Shown here piece after piece: positions 1 to 7,755 of a DNA stretch of 37,012 nucleotides; positions within the stretch are counted from its first letter, which is position 1, and each line of letters starts with the position of its first letter. Location of the stretch: positions 1 to 37,012 of the forward strand of contig PUKZ01000049.1 of the NCBI GenBank assembly GCA_003550725.1. The letters are read 5' to 3'. The stretch is from Bacteroidales bacterium (GTDB lineage Bacteria; Bacteroidota; Bacteroidia; Bacteroidales; UBA7960). The translations under genes and the position numbers were made by a program. The notes below the pieces were generated by a model. It was not told the DNA's origin. It did no database searches and saw only the letters and a program-made list of their open reading frames with translations.

Positions 1-198
1 TCTTTTTTCAACCATATAGAGAAATATAAGGGTCAGGGTTTAATAACTGCTGATTTAATTAAAAAGCTCTTATATGACCTTATATGCCTTATATGGTAAA
101 ATCTCTTTTTTCAACCATATAAGAAATATAAGGGTCAGGGTTTAATAACTATTGATTTAATTAAAAAGCTCTTATATGACCTTATATGCCTTATATGG
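1..198. repeat. Two tandem copies of a 103-bp palindromic repeat
   Basis: Bases 1-103 and 104-198 are near-identical; the second copy differs by a one-base deletion in the left arm and a two-base change in the middle (ctgctg versus ctattg). Each copy is itself an inverted repeat. In copy 2 the left arm CCATATAAGAAATATAAGG (115-133) pairs with CCTTATATGCCTTATATGG (180-198), 17 of 19 positions. The right arm holds three short CTTATATG repeats. In copy 1 the arms are 12-31 and 78-96. The array may continue left of the window. It could be a dispersed palindromic element of the REP or MITE kind; no protein is encoded. Confidence 0.85.
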
Positions 199-218
199 TT
201 TATATTTTCCCCTAACAT

Positions 219-1430
219 TTAAATGCTCCTGATAAAGCTGTTCAATGCCAGCGAAACATCAACCAGTTGAGAAAAATCAACATTAGATATATTGTCTTTT
301 TCCGTATGTGTAATATCCTGGTCATGATTATCCAGCAGCCATTTGGATGTTATTGCTAATGCAGGCACCCCGTTCTGAACAAAAATGCTGTGATCACCCT
401 GGGGCCATTGAGGCCCTTCAACAATACCGGAAAATTCGCGTATTACTTTTAATGCCTTTTCATGCATCTCTTCATAAATATTAAAGAAAGAAAATGCAGT
501 TTCTCCGGCTTTATAGCCCGGCCCGTCAATATTTATATTCAAAAGAATATTATCAAAGCTGTCTTTGTTGGTTTCGATGTATTTCATTTGCCCCGGAACC
601 GAATAATAATCTTCACCGTTTAATGCAACTATTTCTATTTGCTTATCTCCTGAATAATCTTTAAGCCATTCTGCCAATAACAACTGAATAACGATCCCTG
701 TTGCATTATCAATAGCACCTGGCGAACCCTTTTTGGAATCTATATGGGCAGTAATAACAATCCTTTTTTTGTCACTTTCTCCTATTTTGCCTGTTATATT
801 AAATGCTTTCGCCGGGATCCTTTCAGAGTTTGAAATAAGAGTTGCTTTTTTTCCAATGTTTTGTAAAAATTTTAAACCCTCCTCTTCTGTCATATAAACA
901 GATGGAATATCGAAGTCACCATCTTCAATAAGCGGAAACGGATAAATCCCACCTGCAAGAGATGCATTTTTGCCTGTAGCACAAACAATTGCTTTAGCGC
1001 CGCTATTTTCCAACAAAGAAACTATTTTTCTGTGATGATCAGGATTATAAAAAACAAAGTTTTTAGGCATCAACTGCTCTTTAGCAATCTCTCCGTGCAG
1101 AAATATGATTTTATCTTTGAAATCACCATTTTCCAAGTGTTCCAGGCTTTCTGCTTCTGCAATAGGAGCTTTTACAGAACATCCCAATGAATATGGGCTC
1201 ACAAAAACTTCAAAACTTTCGCCGTTTACACTAAGTTCAGCACCGTCTTCTTTCCAGTCTATTGCATCGAATTCCTGTGCCTGGGTGTTCCAGCCCAAAA
1301 AAGAAAGCTCTTCTCTGAACATCTCTGTTGCTTTCCTGTTACCCTCGCTACCTACAGGCCTCTCACCGATATGTGAGCTAAGAGCCTTCATGAAAGATAA
1401 ACATTTTACGTTGAGATATATTTTTTTCAT
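219..1430 (-). CDS. M28-family zinc aminopeptidase with inserted PA-like domain
   Basis: Predicted zinc-dependent exopeptidase (403 aa). The M28 metal site is visible: H229 and D231 in AHID, D241 in AIDNATG, the acidic pair E273/D274 in NGEDYY, D302 in NIDGPG and H375 in THTEKD. Residues of about 80-200 look like the protease-associated insert common in this family. There is no clear signal peptide, so it may be cytoplasmic. The first ATG (1430) overlaps the upstream serine hydrolase by 53 bases. A second ATG, Met14 at 1391, overlaps by only 14 and begins just before the conserved HIGERPVGSEG segment; I think this internal start is at least as likely. The overlap suggests co-transcription and coupled translation with the upstream gene. 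The substrate is unknown. Confidence 0.88.
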   Translation of the reverse strand: MKKIYLNVKCLSFMKALSSHIGERPVGSEGNRKATEMFREELSFLGWNTQAQEFDAIDWKEDGAELSVNGESFEVFVSPYSLGCSVKAPIAEAESLEHLENGDFKDKIIFLHGEIAKEQLMPKNFVFYNPDHHRKIVSLLENSGAKAIVCATGKNASLAGGIYPFPLIEDGDFDIPSVYMTEEEGLKFLQNIGKKATLISNSERIPAKAFNITGKIGESDKKRIVITAHIDSKKGSPGAIDNATGIVIQLLLAEWLKDYSGDKQIEIVALNGEDYYSVPGQMKYIETNKDSFDNILLNINIDGPGYKAGETAFSFFNIYEEMHEKALKVIREFSGIVEGPQWPQGDHSIFVQNGVPALAITSKWLLDNHDQDITHTEKDNISNVDFSQLVDVSLALNSFIRSI

Positions 1431-2538
1431 TCCTATATATTATATTTAAGATTTTTTTTGGTAACGAGTAACGGGTTATCAATTGCCTTATCACTTTCCT
1501 AAGCATAAACTGCAAAGCTTTTGAAGTATATGATATATCATTGAACGTTCCAATTATATACGATTCTGTTAAAGGGTGGTAAAACATAAAAGCACCTGTA
1601 ACTCCTACACCGCCCCAGCAAAAATATTTTTTCGGTAATAACACCGGAATAGCTTTAGGTTTCCATACAGAATATCCGTAATCAAAGGCAATGGCAGGGA
1701 AACCCATTTTTATATCATCATAAATCATTTTATTCAAAGTGCTTTCTTTCACAAGTTTATGATTTACCAAAGCTTTCATAAAAACGAGGTATTCTTCCAG
1801 AGGAGCTACAACGCCGCCACCGGCATAATCAATCTGTGCAAAACGCTCATCATCCATGCAATTAATGCCCTCAACAAACACGCCTGCTGTTGGGAACTGA
1901 GATTCGATTTTGGGTTTGGAATAACCGAACAAATATGATTTATCCATACCTAAAGGCTCGAATATCATTTCATGTACTCCTTCATGATATGGTTTTTTAG
2001 TAATGCTTTCAATGATTAATCCCAACAGGTAATAATTTGTATCAGTGTAATAATGCTTTTTCCCGGGTTTTGCAACGGGTTGTAAGTGAGTTTTCCCCCA
2101 GTTTACAGCATCCCTGGGAGTGATGTTAAACTTATGGTCATTCTTCATTTTCTCGAATAAATGATAAAAAACATCATTCAATCCGGAGGTTTGCGTCAGC
2201 AAGTGCTTTACAGTTATTTTACCGGAATAGTCGACGCCTTTATAAATATGCAAGCCATTCATTATTTCATCATCGAGATAATTAATGATTTTTTCCTCAT
2301 AGTCCAAAGTTCCATTATCATACAACATTCCGATTATTGTGGCTGTAAATACTTTACCAACCGACGCCAGATAATTTGGCTGCTGATTATTTGCAGCTAT
2401 CTTTCCGGTGGCTCCCAGGGCGATATTAATATCAACACCAAGTTTTTCAGAATGTACAAGTAAATATGCATTTCTGACTTTTTTGTCTTTTTTTGCAATC
2501 TCTCTGAAAGCATTTTCAATTTTTGATTGATGTTTCAT
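1378..2538 (-). CDS. Class C beta-lactamase-like serine hydrolase
   Basis: 386-aa protein of the beta-lactamase/D-alanyl-D-alanine carboxypeptidase-like fold. The catalytic S-x-x-K is S59-V-G-K62 (LASVGKVFT). The second motif, usually Y-S-N, appears as Y164-T-D166 in YYTDTNYYLLG, a common variant in this family. The third-motif region is WGGVGVTGAF, in place of the usual H/K-T-G. No signal peptide is seen, so the protein may be cytoplasmic, which is unusual for penicillin-binding relatives; esterase or peptidase activity is possible. The last 25 or so residues, basic and rich in Ile, are encoded partly by a heptamer-like repeat at 1460-1479 and may be an acquired extension. It lies just upstream of the M28 peptidase and overlaps it. 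Confidence 0.87.
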   Translation of the reverse strand: MKHQSKIENAFREIAKKDKKVRNAYLLVHSEKLGVDINIALGATGKIAANNQQPNYLASVGKVFTATIIGMLYDNGTLDYEEKIINYLDDEIMNGLHIYKGVDYSGKITVKHLLTQTSGLNDVFYHLFEKMKNDHKFNITPRDAVNWGKTHLQPVAKPGKKHYYTDTNYYLLGLIIESITKKPYHEGVHEMIFEPLGMDKSYLFGYSKPKIESQFPTAGVFVEGINCMDDERFAQIDYAGGGVVAPLEEYLVFMKALVNHKLVKESTLNKMIYDDIKMGFPAIAFDYGYSVWKPKAIPVLLPKKYFCWGGVGVTGAFMFYHPLTESYIIGTFNDISYTSKALQFMLRKVIRQLITRYSLPKKILNIIYRNEKNISQRKMFIFHEGS

Positions 2539-2597
2539 TTTTTTTAATTAAGATTAATCTAAAAAGTAATCTCACACAAATAATGCATTATTCCGGT

Positions 2598-2702
2598 TTA
2601 AAACTCCACCTTATAACTAATAAACGGTACCGGGCTTAAAAAGAAATCATTTTCAATACTTTGTTTTTCTACATTATACCGTCTACCGATATATTGGCTA
2701 AA
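2598..2702 (-). pseudogene. Remnant of an outer-membrane beta-barrel gene (C-terminal end only)
   Basis: On the minus strand, a 34-codon open stretch ends with a stop at 2598-2600 and is closed upstream by a stop at 2703-2705. It has no start codon. The translation ends in LSPVPFISYKVEF, alternating polar and hydrophobic residues with a terminal Phe. That is the pattern of the last beta-strand of Gram-negative outer-membrane barrels, and resembles C-termini of Bacteroidota TonB-dependent receptors. The piece before it contains IGRRYNVEKQSIEND. I read it as the surviving 3' end of a deleted gene between the two hydrolases. Family assignment is by pattern only. Confidence 0.5.
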
Positions 2703-2778
2703 CTAAGGTTATTAAAACTATTTTAGCATTCAAGATATTCATAGTCTGTTTTTAAAAAGATAATTCCCGGTTCATTGA

Positions 2779-3624
2779 TTAAGCAAAAGACACTTCTTTT
2801 TGTATAATATTATTCAATTCGGCATGTGAGTCCAGGAAATCGGTCAAAATGTTGTTAAAATATTCAGGGTTATCCTGATTTGCAATATGGTGAGCGTTTG
2901 GTATTTCAACGCATAAACTGTCAGGATAATTCTTATTCCATTTTATTGAGTTTTTCCGGATAAAATTCAAATCATTGACTCCATAGCAAATCAACATCTT
3001 ACGCTCTTCAGGCTCAGGAATTCCATCAACCAGGTCATAAAGCATATCTTTTGTTATTTTGGCTATCAGGTTTTTGCCTGATATCCTGGTTGCTTCCGTA
3101 AGGTACTCTTGTGTCTTTTTAGTATCAGCCTTGTGACGGCCAAAAGCTTTGTAGAATAAGTTTTTGGGGATAAGGTACACCAAACTCATTATAACAGGAA
3201 TAAAAATTTTTGCCCATTTACCGGCATAGCTTTTGTATTCGGCGCCTCCGAGATGTATAACTGATCTGACGCGTTCAGGGTAGTTTAACTGAAGTCGTTG
3301 AGCGATATGACTGCCAAGTGACTGCCCAACAAAAGAAGCTTTTTGCACATTAAGATGGTTCATCAACCCAACAAGGCAGTCAGTTGCCAATGGAGTATAT
3401 CTAAAGCTGTAGTTTTTAATTGTTGACCGGCCATGCCCGGGTAAATCAAAAACTATAACCCTGAATCTGTCTTTTAAAGCATTCACCTGATCATCGAAAG
3501 TTCTGTGATCCATACCAACACCGTGAATAAAAATAACTGCCGGGGCATCTTTTGGGCCGGAATCTTTATAGTAAATATCTCCAAGATAACTTTTGTAAAT
3601 TGTTGATTCATTAGTTTTTTTCAT
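2779..3624 (-). CDS. Alpha/beta-fold hydrolase
   Basis: 281-aa alpha/beta hydrolase of unknown substrate. Visible features are the oxyanion-hole segment FIHGVGMDH (about 32-40), the strand/turn FDLPGHGRS, the nucleophile elbow G-Q-S102-L-G, a likely acid at D216 in YGVNDLNF, and the base at H244 in NAHHIAN. Residues 130-200 form a helical cap. Size and motif order match the esterase/epoxide hydrolase/haloperoxidase-like branch. No signal peptide is present, so it is probably cytoplasmic. It is isolated from the upstream propeller gene by 237 bases and followed by the barrel-gene remnant. Substrate cannot be inferred from context. Confidence 0.85.
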   Translation of the reverse strand: MKKTNESTIYKSYLGDIYYKDSGPKDAPAVIFIHGVGMDHRTFDDQVNALKDRFRVIVFDLPGHGRSTIKNYSFRYTPLATDCLVGLMNHLNVQKASFVGQSLGSHIAQRLQLNYPERVRSVIHLGGAEYKSYAGKWAKIFIPVIMSLVYLIPKNLFYKAFGRHKADTKKTQEYLTEATRISGKNLIAKITKDMLYDLVDGIPEPEERKMLICYGVNDLNFIRKNSIKWNKNYPDSLCVEIPNAHHIANQDNPEYFNNILTDFLDSHAELNNIIQKEVSFA

Positions 3625-3861
3625 AGTTGTGGTTTTTTAAGTTCACAAGCAAAAATGTCTCAACAATACATTATCACAAAAAATAATTTGATGAATGAGG
3701 GATTTTAGTGTTTGAGTGCGGGAAAATGAATTATGGTTTGAAATTGATAAAAAGTTTTACCATGCTGTCACCGTTAATACGGATTCAAAAGTAGTGTTTA
3801 TTATTACCCGGTTTCCACAAAATAGCCGCGTTAACAGCACTATTATGGTGCATTATATTAT

Positions 3862-4938
3862 TCACTCCACAGGCCTAATTGGAGAAAAATGAATTCCATC
3901 GGGTTCTTTTCCGGCCTTAAAGTGCTCAGTAATTTCCATGTTTTCCAGATCAATGACACTTACTGCATCTGAGCGTGTGTTTGCGACATAAGCCCAACGA
4001 TTATCGGGCACCACAAGGCCGATAGGAACAGAAGTTTCTTCAAACTCGGCAAAATACCGGCTTTCATCTTCACCTTCAGGTACCGGTGGGGTAAGTTTTA
4101 TACTTGCGACCTGCTTTCGGCCGGAAACATCAAATACGCCGATATCACCGGAGCGGGCGTTGCTTACAATGAATAATTTCCCGTCGGGTGTAAACTTTGC
4201 CCGTATGGGAAAATCTTCACAAGGGATTGTTTCCAGCACCTTTAGTGTTTGTGTGTCAAACACTGTAATAGTGTTGTCGGCCCTGTTGGTAACCCACACT
4301 TCATGACCTTCGGGATGTACGGCAATACCTTCAGCCCCTTCACCACTATAAACCCTGTCAATAAATTCACCGCTTTCAAGGTCAAACACTACCATGTTGC
4401 CTGTACGGATGCTTGGCACAAAAGCCCGGGTAAAATCGGGTGTTGCTGCCACCATATGGGATACCGGTTCACCGGTATGCATTTTCTGAACAATCTCTGC
4501 CGATTCTACATCCACAATCAATAGGTGTTCACTGCCTTCAGTAGTAACCAGGGTGCGGGTTGTACCATCGATCCATTGTATGCCGTGAGGACGGGTATGT
4601 TCCCCCAGGTCAACAGTCCGTAACAACTTGCCCGCCTTTACATCATACACAGAAAGAGTATTGCCCGGCTCCTCACGATCGCCATAGTTGGTAACCACAA
4701 CAATGCGCCCATCATCAGAGACCTCTACCTCATGAGGTTCAAGGCCGGTGGGTAATATTTTCAGTGTTTCGCCATTGCAGCGGTCAATAAATGATATATC
4801 ATCACCGCTTTTATTGGCAATGATCAATACACCACAAGGTTCATCATTTTTTTCCCCGTCAGTTACCCCCCCGCACGAAAACATAGCAAATAAAAGGAAG
4901 AAAAAAAGAATATGTGCAATATTTTTTAATAGTTTCAT
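3862..4938 (-). CDS. YncE-like beta-propeller lipoprotein
   Basis: 358-aa predicted lipoprotein. The N-terminus has a hydrophobic signal and a lipobox ending in FSC, with acylated Cys at position 22, followed by a short acidic linker. The rest is a series of about 40-residue repeats of the YVTN/cytochrome d1-like propeller family, recognisable by recurrent VxxDVxxGK, PHGIxW, PEGHEVWVTNRADNTITVFD and YVANTRSDAVSVIDL segments; the length fits a seven-bladed propeller. Such proteins bind ligands or partners and rarely have catalytic residues; the role here is unknown. Its GC content looks higher than that of flanking genes (many ccg, ggc codons), so recent acquisition is possible. It appears monocistronic. 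Confidence 0.83.
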   Translation of the reverse strand: MKLLKNIAHILFFFLLFAMFSCGGVTDGEKNDEPCGVLIIANKSGDDISFIDRCNGETLKILPTGLEPHEVEVSDDGRIVVVTNYGDREEPGNTLSVYDVKAGKLLRTVDLGEHTRPHGIQWIDGTTRTLVTTEGSEHLLIVDVESAEIVQKMHTGEPVSHMVAATPDFTRAFVPSIRTGNMVVFDLESGEFIDRVYSGEGAEGIAVHPEGHEVWVTNRADNTITVFDTQTLKVLETIPCEDFPIRAKFTPDGKLFIVSNARSGDIGVFDVSGRKQVASIKLTPPVPEGEDESRYFAEFEETSVPIGLVVPDNRWAYVANTRSDAVSVIDLENMEITEHFKAGKEPDGIHFSPIRPVE

Positions 4939-5076
4939 AATGGTATTATTTTTAATTTAACATCAATTAATAGGTAGGCTTCATATATTTAAAAAGCATC
5001 ATAAACCGAAAAAACCGGCCATACAATTGCTTTTGAAACCCCGGGAACACCGGCCCAAAAAGTAGTTGCCTATGAA

Positions 5077-5568
5077 TCACTCTATTATCCAAAAATTCCA
5101 TTCAGGTAAAAGCGAAGGCACCAAGTCGGAAACAGGTTTATAAAGTAAACTTTTATCGGTTTTTGTTTCAGATAAAAATTCGAAATTCTCATTTGCTATA
5201 TTGACAAAAATCAACAAAACACTTAATATAAAAGCAACTTTTAAAGCTCCTGCTAAAATACCTGCTATACGATTAAATATATTCAAATATACTATTTTGA
5301 AAATCTTTTCTATGATCTTTGCCAACACATTCACAGCTATCAATACTACCGTAAAAATAATCAAAAAACTTATAATCTGTATCAATATAATATTTACATC
5401 CAGTAATCCGTAAATGATCTGGCCCATAATGTTTGACATTATAACCCCAATAAATATACCGGCTAACAAACCAATAATAGAAGCAATTTCTGATACAAAC
5501 CCTTTCCGGAAACCTCTTATAGCTCCTAAAACCAAGGGAATTGACAATATAATATCAAGATAATTCAT
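5077..5568 (-). CDS. cvpA: CvpA-family membrane protein
   Basis: 163-aa integral membrane protein with four predicted hydrophobic helices (about 5-22, 28-50, 64-88 and 103-125). The start MNYLDIILSIPLVLGAIRGFRKG is typical of the CvpA family: the first helix is followed by the conserved G-x-R-G-F-x-x-G turn. CvpA was first linked to colicin V production in E. coli and is now mainly associated with envelope homeostasis; its biochemical role is not settled. It is 212 bases downstream of holA on the same strand, separated by a stable hairpin, so cotranscription is possible but not certain. Confidence 0.85.
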   Translation of the reverse strand: MNYLDIILSIPLVLGAIRGFRKGFVSEIASIIGLLAGIFIGVIMSNIMGQIIYGLLDVNIILIQIISFLIIFTVVLIAVNVLAKIIEKIFKIVYLNIFNRIAGILAGALKVAFILSVLLIFVNIANENFEFLSETKTDKSLLYKPVSDLVPSLLPEWNFWIIE

Positions 5569-5680
5569 TTCTATATATTACAACTAAATGAAAACTTTCA
5601 GTATATTTTAAGATTTACAGCTAACTTTTTCATAAAGCAATAATAGCTTCAAATTCATTTTCCCAAAGCTATTAATGATA

Positions 5681-5714
5681 ATCCCGGTTGCCGGAATACG
5701 GCTTAACCCGGGAT
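5681..5714. other. GC-rich hairpin between holA and cvpA
   Basis: The arms ATCCCGGTT and AACCCGGGAT pair with one bulged base, and an inner GCCG/CGGC stem closes a five-base loop (GAATA). The surrounding spacer is AT-rich, so the structure stands out. On neither strand is it followed by a long T-run, so it is not a textbook intrinsic terminator. It might be an mRNA-processing or attenuation structure between holA and cvpA, or a small dispersed palindrome. Confidence 0.5.
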
Positions 5715-5780
5715 GTAAAATACAAATAAATTTCAAAAAAATATTCATCTTTTAAAATTTGGGTATTATATTCAATAAAT

Positions 5781-6809
5781 TTATGACCTGTGTAATATTT
5801 TATAAGTAAGCTCTTTTAGCAACTCCCCCTCCGAAAAACTAATATTACCAATACCTTTTGATTTCAAATCATACTCCCGAAGATATGAAAATATTTGAAT
5901 AGTGCTTTTATAAGAATAGTTTGATGCTGCCCTTTTATAATCTTTAACAAAAAAAACAGGAACAGATAGTTCAGAAGCTGCATTTTTATCGCTCTTGTCT
6001 TTTAGCGAATGATAAATCAATATTTTTGAAAAAAAATTATAAAGCATCGCTAAAATAAAAACAAAAGGATTATTTTTAGGATTGGATTCAAAATAGTGAA
6101 CAATTCGAAAAGCCTTTTGCTCATCTTTTTTACCCAAAGCATTTTGAAATTCAAAAATATTATATTCCTTACTGATTCCGATATTTTTTTCAATGATCTC
6201 GGTATTTATCTTTGATCCTTTGTCAAGGCTTATAAAAAGCTTTCCTACTTCGTTAACAATCTTTGCAAGATCATTTCCCAAATAGTCAGCCAGTAAACGA
6301 GTTGCCACAGGATCTATTAAATAGCCTTTTCGCTTGACATAATCAGAGATCCAGCCCGGTAATTTATCATCATATATTTTTTTGCTCTCGAATAATATAC
6401 CGTTTTTTGATATTGCCTTGGCAGCTTTTTTTCTTGCATCTATTTTCTTGTATTTATAACAAAATACCAAAATTGTGGTTTGCTGAGGATTTTCAAAATA
6501 ATCTAAATAATTATCTAACATCTCTGCAAAACGCCCTGAATTATGCTCCATGTTCTGAGCCTCCCTGACTATAATCACCTGGTAATCTGCCATCACAGGA
6601 TAGCGCCTTGCATTACTAATAAGAGTTTTAAAATCTACATTCTCTCCATACAAAATAGTTTGGTTAAACTCTTTTTCTGATTCAGTTAGAACGTTTTTTT
6701 CAATATAATTTGATATAACATCTATAAAAAAAGGCTCTTCACCCATAAGAAAATATACCGGGTAATAATTCTTATTGCGTAAATCCTTAGTGATATCTTC
6801 AATTTTCAT
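5781..6809 (-). CDS. holA: DNA polymerase III subunit delta
   Basis: 342-aa delta subunit of the clamp loader, which opens the beta sliding clamp for loading on DNA. The N-terminus reads YPVYFLMGEEPFFIDVISNYI, the usual start of the family, with no functional Walker A, as expected for delta. The clamp-binding region, the middle segment YKYKKIDARKKAAKAI and the LADYLGNDLAKIVNEVGKL segment match the family, and the C-terminal helical collar domain ends in SEGELLKELTYKILHRS. Length is normal. It is divergent from the HsdR-N-type gene at 7079, an arrangement I recall as common in Bacteroidota. The 269-base divergent spacer probably holds both promoters. Confidence 0.9.
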   Translation of the reverse strand: MKIEDITKDLRNKNYYPVYFLMGEEPFFIDVISNYIEKNVLTESEKEFNQTILYGENVDFKTLISNARRYPVMADYQVIIVREAQNMEHNSGRFAEMLDNYLDYFENPQQTTILVFCYKYKKIDARKKAAKAISKNGILFESKKIYDDKLPGWISDYVKRKGYLIDPVATRLLADYLGNDLAKIVNEVGKLFISLDKGSKINTEIIEKNIGISKEYNIFEFQNALGKKDEQKAFRIVHYFESNPKNNPFVFILAMLYNFFSKILIYHSLKDKSDKNAASELSVPVFFVKDYKRAASNYSYKSTIQIFSYLREYDLKSKGIGNISFSEGELLKELTYKILHRS

Positions 6810-6988
6810 TTACATAAAATGTATTTAAAGTTCTGATTTCTTATTATTTAGTAACGGATGTTTTATTTATCTATAAACCATTAAAATTTTATGCAAGTTT
6901 GTAAAAAAATACTTAACAGGCAAAAAATTTATATCTTGAAAATAAAATTAACTAAGAATAACCCTTAAGCAACAGGTTTTAAAATGTT

Positions 6989-7019
6989 TATCTTTGTTTT
7001 ATTATTAAAATTAGCTTTG
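6989..7019 (+). promoter_or_regulatory. Candidate Bacteroidota -7 boxes for the gene at 7079
   Basis: Two matches to the Bacteroidota -7 consensus TAnnTTTG occur in the divergent spacer: TATCTTTG at 6989-6996 and TAGCTTTG at 7012-7019. Either would give a leader of about 50-75 bases. I could not find a well-spaced TTTG -33 element for either, so the assignment rests on the -7 match and position only. Confidence 0.35.
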
Positions 7020-7078
7020 AATAGATCAATGCAGAATTACATAATATTTTTCTAAGATCAATCCGATAATTTTTTATA

Positions 7079-7522
7079 ATGATTAAACTTAATCTCCCGG
7101 AATACAATTTTAAAATTTTAAAAAAAGAAGGCAAAACATATATTTTTGATTCTTTCAGAAAAAAATATGTTGTTTTATCTCCCGAGGAATGGGTCAGACA
7201 AAACTTTTTAACATATTTGGTTGAAAAAAAAGGTTACAAATCCTCCCTTATTGCTGTTGAAGCTCAAATTAAATACCATAGCATGCTAAAGCGCTGTGAT
7301 GCTTTAATTTATAATTCAAAAGGCGAAATGATAATGATAGTAGAGTGCAAATCAACCGAAACCCGGTTGTCGCAAGAGGTTTTTGATCAGGCTGTTCGTT
7401 ATAATTACCCCTTGCAGGTCAAATATCTTACTATAACAAATGGTTTAACACATTATTGTTGTGAAATTAATTATCAATGCCGCAAATATACCTTTTTAAA
7501 ATCTATACCTAATTATAATTAA
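7079..7522 (+). CDS. Stand-alone HsdR N-terminal-type PD-(D/E)XK protein
   Basis: 147-aa protein resembling the N-terminal nuclease domain of type I restriction HsdR subunits (HSDR_N_2 type). The PD-(D/E)XK-like core is visible: E61 in AVEAQI, D74 in RCDALIY, then E89-C-K91 in IVECKS, followed by QAVRYNYPLQVKYLTITNG. There is no helicase/translocase domain and no hsdM or hsdS nearby, so it is not part of a restriction system here. From memory, one-domain proteins of this kind sit beside holA in many Bacteroidota, which suggests a housekeeping DNA-related function. All core acidic/Lys residues are present, so nuclease activity is plausible but unproven. Confidence 0.8.
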   Translation: MIKLNLPEYNFKILKKEGKTYIFDSFRKKYVVLSPEEWVRQNFLTYLVEKKGYKSSLIAVEAQIKYHSMLKRCDALIYNSKGEMIMIVECKSTETRLSQEVFDQAVRYNYPLQVKYLTITNGLTHYCCEINYQCRKYTFLKSIPNYN

Positions 7523-7755
7523 GTAGGATTAAATTAAAATAGCACATATATTATGTACCTTGAGTAGCAATATTTTATAATTTTCAAAGCATAAATAATA
7601 ATATTAATTAATATTGACAGATTTACACATATTAAAAAATTAAATATTTAAGAAATTTAACAATTTAAAGTAAAATTTCTTAATTTAGCTTTTGCTGGTA
7701 CGGGTTTTTATGAACATTTGTATTGAAAAAATACAGAGTAAGACATTTTAGATTT

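Noticed and set aside
1-198. CRISPR array
   Set aside because: Only two copies with a 103-bp period and long self-complementary arms; there are no short spacers or cas genes.
7079-7522. A type I restriction system
   Set aside because: Only the N-terminal nuclease-like domain is present; no HsdM, HsdS or helicase portion lies in the window.
7723-7755. TTG start for the subtilase
   Set aside because: It adds basic residues before the signal helix; the ATG at 7756 gives a cleaner signal peptide and TTG starts are uncommon in this phylum, though it cannot be excluded.
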